Assembly (NCBI GenBank): GCA_022749755.1
Contig: CM040441.1
Span: 2,670,741 to 2,734,740 of the forward strand
DNA from: Azadirachta indica
Taxonomy: Eukaryota; Streptophyta; Magnoliopsida; Sapindales; Meliaceae
Direction of reading: 5' to 3'
DNA: 64,000 nucleotides
Part shown: piece after piece, positions 58,790-64,000 of the stretch
Layout of the letters: each line of letters opens with the position of its first letter
Numbering within the stretch: the first letter of the stretch is position 1
Notes under the pieces: generated by a model
Databases searched by the model: none
What the model was told of the DNA's origin: nothing
Seen by the model: the letters and a program-made list of their open reading frames with translations, nothing else
Translations under genes and position numbers: made by a program

Positions 58790-59560
58790 AGCCTCATCAT
58801 TAATCAATGACTTGGTTAGAACTTCGAACAAAATTGTGTTAAGTAGTAAGGTGTCAGCCAACGCCGCTAATCTTGACAAGATGTCGACTCTGAAGGTCTA
58901 ATCTTGTGGAATACACTGAAAAAAAGCTTGCTTTAGTTACGCCACCAATTCCTTGATCTTGATCAAGTAAGTTGATATGGCATTCTCCTTAGCTTGGTAA
59001 TCTCTGCTAACTTGATGTACCATGAGTTGAGAATCATTCTTGACTTCTAGCTTCTCTATACCTAGACTTATACTCAGCCTCATTGATTGAAGCCTTAAAC
59101 TCAAACCTTATGTATAACTCATCTCAACCCATTCGAGTTGGTAACAATAACAACTACTCTACTTCCTTATGAGCTTAGTGATCCATCCATATACAACACT
59201 CACGTTGCCAAATTTTCCATTCCTAATGTGTCACTCATCTTCGATCCCGCTCTTGAATCCCTTGCATCATCAACAAGTCACCTACAAAGTCGGCAAGGGC
59301 TTGTCCCTTTATGGTACTACATGGTTGGTACTAAACATCAAACTCACTCAACTTAGTATACTGCTTGATCAGCTTTCTCGTACTTTCAAGTTTACGTAAA
59401 ATCTAGCTCAACAGGTGCTCATTAACCACGATAATAAAATACGCTTAAAAGTAAAGTCGTAACTTTTAGGAGGAGATCACCAAAGCTAGTGCGTGTTGCT
59501 CTTGCTTTGGGTATCGTTTTTAGGCATTTAGTAATGCCTTGCTAGTGCATACATAGGCTT
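58790..59560 (-). pseudogene. Gypsy RNase H remnant (copy B)
   Basis: It aligns with copy A 6400-7160, including the antisense-readable GGTCTTGTCCCT-like stretch. It is more eroded than copy A. Open plus-strand frames at 59138-59399 are antisense shadows. Confidence 0.65.
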
Positions 59561-59799
59561 CTGCGTATTGTCCTCCTCTTTAAGCACCAAAACCCAACTT
59601 ATAACTGTCACAGAGACAGCGAGGTAAATGAGGAGGTTGTCTTCTACCTGGGACTTGGCTAACACTAGGGGATTAGTCAAGTAGTGCTTCAAATTCATGG
59701 ATGAAGTCTCACATTTGTTGTCTCACTAACTACCCTTAGCTCATTTGATGGCATAGACGAAGGGATGAGAGCAATTAGTGTACTTGGAGAAAAACTGGC

Positions 59800-60570
59800 T
59801 TAAGGCAACAACCTTGCTTGCTAAGCTTTGGACCTCCTTGGTGGTACGAAGAGATCTCATGTCCATGATTGCTTTGATCTTCTCTAAATTTGCCTCAATG
59901 CCTCATTAGTGCACTATGAAACCTAAAAACCTTCTCGCTAACACTCCAAAAGCATAGTTCTCCTTGTTTAGTTTTATCCTATTCCTCCCTAACACACTGA
60001 AGGTTATCTTCAGGTGGGATACATGCTTGACTGCATTCATAAACTTAGTCAACATGTCATCAATGTAGCTTTCCATGGTCTTCCCGACTTATTCTTTAAG
60101 TAACTTGTTAACTAATCATTGATAGGTCACTTCAGCATTTTAAGACCAAATGGCATTACCATGTAGCAGTACAAGCCCTTGCTGGTGATAAACGAGGTCT
60201 TGTCTTGATTTGGCGCTTACATTTTGACCTAGTTGTAAGTAAAAAATGCATCCATAAAGTTTAGCAGCTTATGTCCAATTATGGCATCAATCAATTAGTC
60301 TACCCTTAAAAGAGTAAAACAATCTTTTAGACATGTTTTATTGAGATAAGTGAAATCAATGTATATACACCGCTTGCTGTTAGGTTTCTCCACTAAAACC
60401 ACGTTGGACACTCACTCGGGGTATCATGACTCTCGTATGAATCTTACCCGAAGCAATCTATCAACTTCTTCCTTAATAGCGTCATAACGTTTCTAGTTAA
60501 AAACTCTCCTCTTTTCCCTTACTGAGCAATATAGACAATTTACGTTGAGGTGGTGAGAAATGATTTTCGG
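59800..60570 (-). pseudogene. Gypsy reverse transcriptase remnant (copy B)
   Basis: It aligns with copy A 7480-8230. The catalytic motif here is YIDDM (60053-60067), with a SKLINWLIDAIIGHKLLNFM-like block near 60240-60310. Multiple stops. Confidence 0.78.
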
Positions 60571-60859
60571 ATCAATACCTGACAACCTAACATGTCCTCA
60601 TGACTCTAGATAAACATGTCAGAGTATTCTCTACTGAAAGTGCTCAGATAGGCTCAAACCTTATGGATCAATCTCGTTCTCACCTTGACAACTTGAACGA
60701 GGCTACTTTTAACAATGGAACTACTTTTAGGTCTTCTACTGTCTTTCCTCTTTGTTTCAGCTTTATCTCTCAGTGGTCCAACATAGTGACCTGGTGACAA
60801 CCTCTTATTAAAGAGGCGTAACACTCTTGCGCCATTAACTGGTCTCCCTTGACAATTTT

Positions 60860-62870
60860 AACCCATTCACTTACTGGGAACTATATTTTTAAGTGGTAAA
60901 TGGATATAATTCCCTGGACAATTCCTTATGACTCTATATAAACATGTCGGAGTATTCTCTAACGGCATAACACTTTCATGTCATTAACTTGTCCACGATG
61001 ACAAAGTTCACCATGGTGATGACCTAGGCTATCTCTTCACCTATAGTCACCTAAGGGTGATGCTTCCCCATGGCATCACTTGGTCGCCTATGAAACCACT
61101 AAGTGGAGTAAAAATTATCAGGGTCATGACCTTTCTAGGTATTTTAATGGTCCATTAATAAGGTTTACCTCGTGTTTGTAATAAACTAGTGCAGGGTCAT
61201 GTGAGTAAGCCTTCCTACCTCTTCTAGAGTCCTCAGTAAGTGGGTCTCCTATTGATAGTATTGACAAAGTTTATATCCTAGTCTTTCCTTGGTTATGCTC
61301 GGTTCACATCACCCTTCAGTGAAAGCTCACCTTGTTGCCAGGCCTCTTGGATTCTACCCTAACCTCAAGTAAGAACTCTTTTAAATATCCATTGTTAATC
61401 AAGTTTTGTATCTGATTCTTTAGGTCATAACAATTAGATATGTTATGATCGTGCTCCTCATGAAAGTCACAATACTTCTATATACTCCTCCTTTCAAGTA
61501 GGGTGGCCATCTTTAGGGCTTCACCAAGAGTCCTTTCTGTCGAATGACATAGAACAGTTACTTCCAAGGAGCATTTAGTTAGTGATTGCTTAAAAGACAA
61601 TTAAGGCTTTCATCTCCTCTAATAGAGTGAGTTGGCTCCTTCCTTAGTTGAGGTAAAGGTTGAGGTATCTTAGGTCTCGGTGGTGACCTGGGCCTAAGTG
61701 GTAGTGGAATGGAAGGGCAGCCTTGTTGTTTTAATGAGCTCGCTTAAAGTTGAAGCCCAGCTTGAGATGTTTATACCTCCGCTTTCTTCTTTTCTTTGGC
61801 CTTTACACTTAGCTCCTCAGCCTTGTCATGCTTTCGTTTGATACTACACCATTCCTCCAAGGCCACCGATTGAATAGCTTGATTATAGACCTTTTAATAT
61901 GAATAGGCAACCACTCTTTAAAAAAGAGTTATAGTGGGTCCGTGTAAAGGTTGTGCCAAGACTTCATTATGGTAACGCTTGACGAAATCTTTCAAAGGTT
62001 CTTGCCTGCTTGCTTAATGTACTGCAAGGTGGATGGATCTTTTAATGGTGGCTCAACTCCTTGAAAATGTCAATCAAACTCATTAGTAAAAGTAACAAAG
62101 ACTACTATGCTACCCAAAGGCAACTTCTTGTACCAAGTTTATGTTAGACCTACTAAGGTAGTAGGAAACAGCCTATACATCACCTCATATGGGACTTCTT
62201 GTACTAGCATCAAATCTTGGAACATCTTCACGTGACCTTGATGCCACTTAATATGAGGCATACTATACTTTCTTGGTAAATTAGCCCTCCTAACCTCTTC
62301 CATCAGAAGGGTGTTGAAGTCACGTAGTAGACTTGCAAGGTCAGCGTCGGTTTTTCTCGCCTTGAACTCTTTCACCTAAACTTGTACTTCAATCAATTGC
62401 CTTCTTAAGCCCTCTAAATAAAGAGGCTCATGATCATTGTCTTTCTAGCACTTAGCCATAAGTGAGTACCTTAAGTCTCCATGCCCTAGTTCACCTTTCT
62501 GGTTTCTCAATGCCTCGACCTTATTGCTTGCAGTTGACCTCTAGTCACTATAATAACTTTTAAGCGACTCCTGTTTGTGATTCTTAGATTGAGTGGGCCC
62601 ATGTCATTTGCTGTATTAGCTTAGGCTACACTGATTGGCTTGACTTAGGTTTTATTGGTCAACCTAAGCGAGGTGCTGTCTAAAGGGGCTTTCTGCCTAG
62701 TCCCCAAACCTTATTACAACAGTGGTGGGATCCCCAAATTTGCACATAGATAAGACATCATGTGTTGAAATTAAGCTCTAGTCTTAGGCAACTCTTTCAC
62801 CTTCTTCGCCTTTTCTGCATCAAGGTCTCGTTCTACGACCGCCTTTCCCTTTTTCCTTCAAGATGACTTT
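60860..62870 (-). pseudogene. Gypsy gag-protease remnant (copy B)
   Basis: The capsid block at 62139-62375 reads RRANLPRKYSMPHIKWHQGH, FQDLMLVQEVPYEVMYRLFP and TTLVGL, matching copy A. The protease end region (FIGDQVMPWGS-like) aligns at about 61020-61110. A duplicated snippet (CTCTATATAAACATGTCGGA, about 60930-60965, repeating 60605-60640) shows a local rearrangement absent from copy A. Confidence 0.72.
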
Positions 62871-63052
62871 GCCACCATTTCTCCCACATTATGACTTTTA
62901 ACAATTTATAGGAAAACCTGACTCCTTAATAGAAGGGTGTCATGGCTAGCTACTCGCATGCGTCCTTGGCCACTCTTCCTTATAGTTTTAAATGTTAGCA
63001 TTTGGTTCCTTGGGTGAGCATATAAATTATAGTGAGGCATTTTGATCTAATT

Positions 63053-63070
63053 CCCCGCAAATGGCGCCAC
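63053..63070 (-). other. Primer-binding site (copy B)
   Basis: The minus strand reads GTGGCGCCATTTGCGGGG immediately after the LTR end (GTATAAACA). It is better preserved than in copy A. Confidence 0.65.
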
Positions 63071-64000
63071 TGTTTATACAAGAATTTTTCTCAGCCCACA
63101 TCAAATCTTGGAGAGGGTCTGTGTGCTCCTAACGTGATCAACAATATAGTAGGTTTTTATTTTAGAAACTAAGTCATGTAGTTTGAAGCTAAAACGAGAT
63201 TCAGCTATCTCAAGAATCTTCATATGTTGAAATAGTTGTGACTCAACTTGTCCACAACACCCTTTTTTGGTTGTCACAAACCTTTGAGCTAACTTAAACC
63301 CTTAACTCTACTTCCTTTACCTATGAACCTCTTACAAAACAACACAACGGCCAAACAGACATTACCACTCTGGCGATCCCGCCTTCGATGCTTAAGTCAG
63401 CTCGTAACGAAAACTTAAGTTTGAAGGACATAGGTATAGTTCTTCTTGTGTATTTAAAAATGAAATGATGAACAGAGAACAAGATCTAATGAAATCTATC
63501 AAGACTAAGTCCATTATTATTTTTCAAGGGAAAAAAGTAAGAACTAGCTCATAAATCACTCATGTAACATTCCTTGTAGCAGAACTATGCTGAGAGAGTA
63601 TATTCCATGATAACTAAATACTAGAAAGTCTTCTCTTGGGGAATGAGTTTCCTTCCTTTCTTCGATGGTGATGAAATCAATATTCACCTGCCTTAGACTT
63701 CTGAAAAATATATTTTTATATAGGAGAATGAGCCGAGCTATGACCGGATGAGGTGTTTTGACCTAATTTTGCTCAAACATAGTTAAATGGCACCTTTCCA
63801 TTGGTTCTAGGTGGTGTCACATGGCAGGCAGGGATTGGTGGTTCTGGCCTCATTCAAAGGATGTATGCCATGTATTTATCTTCTATTGGTCTAAGGCATA
63901 AGGCTATTTTTTCTTTTCCAAGTGATAAGACCTGAACAACCTTTCTGAGCTTGAGAGTGGTCCCCTATTAACTCACAACTGACTTTTACCATGTCGCCTT
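63071..64000 (-). repeat. Ty3/gypsy 5' LTR (copy B), truncated by the window edge
   Basis: It aligns with copy A 10729-11665 throughout (TGTTTATACAAGAATTTTTC to CTGACTTTTACCATGTC). A minus-strand TATA box lies at 63713-63723. Confidence 0.75.

Larger units (their letters stand above)
57361..64000 (-). mobile_element. Degenerate Ty3/gypsy retrotransposon, copy B (runs off the right edge)
   Basis: Same family and orientation as copy A (4988-12340), colinear from ACCCTTTGGGTGTAGATG onward. The minus strand carries an LTR (63071 to edge), primer-binding site, gag, protease, RT, RNase H and integrase, all with stops. The left boundary coincides with the start of homology to copy A. The coiled-coil remnant found left of copy A is absent here, so copy B is truncated or its 3' part was replaced. 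Confidence 0.85.

Noticed and set aside
1..64000. tRNA, rRNA or organellar insertion
   Set aside because: No cloverleaf, rRNA core or plastid/mitochondrial gene order was recognised by eye; a tRNAscan or organelle alignment would settle it.

Overview
This is an AT-rich eukaryotic nuclear window, and every recognisable gene fragment points to a flowering plant, most likely a eudicot. The fragments include a MIK2-type leucine-rich-repeat receptor kinase, a CLV1/BAM-type receptor kinase, a BOR-type boron transporter, a mitochondrial CPN60-like chaperonin and an ECA1/prolamin-like secreted cysteine-rich protein. GT..AG introns and Ty1/copia, Ty3/gypsy and Mutator-like (MULE) elements support this. 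I cannot name the species from sequence alone. Nothing looks bacterial, organellar or like a conventional defence system.

The window is mostly transposon-derived and gene-poor. From left to right: (1) 1-1.1 kb, the 3' end of a copia element, its LTR and a primer-binding-like site. (2) 2.9-4.56 kb, a decayed plus-strand coiled-coil coding remnant. (3) 5.0-12.3 kb, a degenerate minus-strand Ty3/gypsy element (copy A: gag, protease, RT, RNase H, integrase, one LTR). (4) 12.4-20.5 kb, a graveyard of plant gene fragments: CLV1/BAM-type kinase, boron transporter with intact intron borders, an unidentified exon-like ORF, and two tandem MIK2-type receptor kinase pseudogenes separated by a duplicated upstream region. 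(5) 23.3-26.4 kb, an internally deleted copia element with two about 690-bp LTRs and near-perfect 5-bp target duplications, plus a decayed LTR relative at 28 kb. (6) 27.5 kb, a second BAM-type kinase fragment on the opposite strand. (7) 31.5 kb, CPN60-like exon remnants. (8) 34.5-39.4 kb, a MULE region: a decayed Ulp1/C48-like protease on +, a transposase with SWIM finger and zinc knuckle on -, and palindromic repeat arrays beside it. (9) 41.4-43.9 kb, two opposed copia fragments. (10) 46-50.3 kb, the one intact gene (ECA1/prolamin-like, 124 aa) between two copies of an about 750-bp direct repeat. (11) 50.8-52.9 kb, a plant-mobile-domain-like remnant antisense to a gypsy polypurine tract and LTR start. 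(12) 54.97-55.26 kb tandem repeats and a foldback at 57.1 kb. (13) 57.36-64 kb, a second gypsy element (copy B), in the same orientation as copy A and colinear with it over about 6.6 kb.

Only the ECA1/prolamin-like gene looks intact and plausibly expressed. It has a TATA box, signal peptide, six cysteines and a polyadenylation signal. Everything else with recognisable homology carries stops, frameshifts or deletions. I did not find a convincing new multi-gene system. The most interesting structures are the repeat pair around the intact gene, the palindromic arrays flanking the MULE transposase, the antisense reading frames next to gypsy elements, and the reused BAM-kinase fragments.
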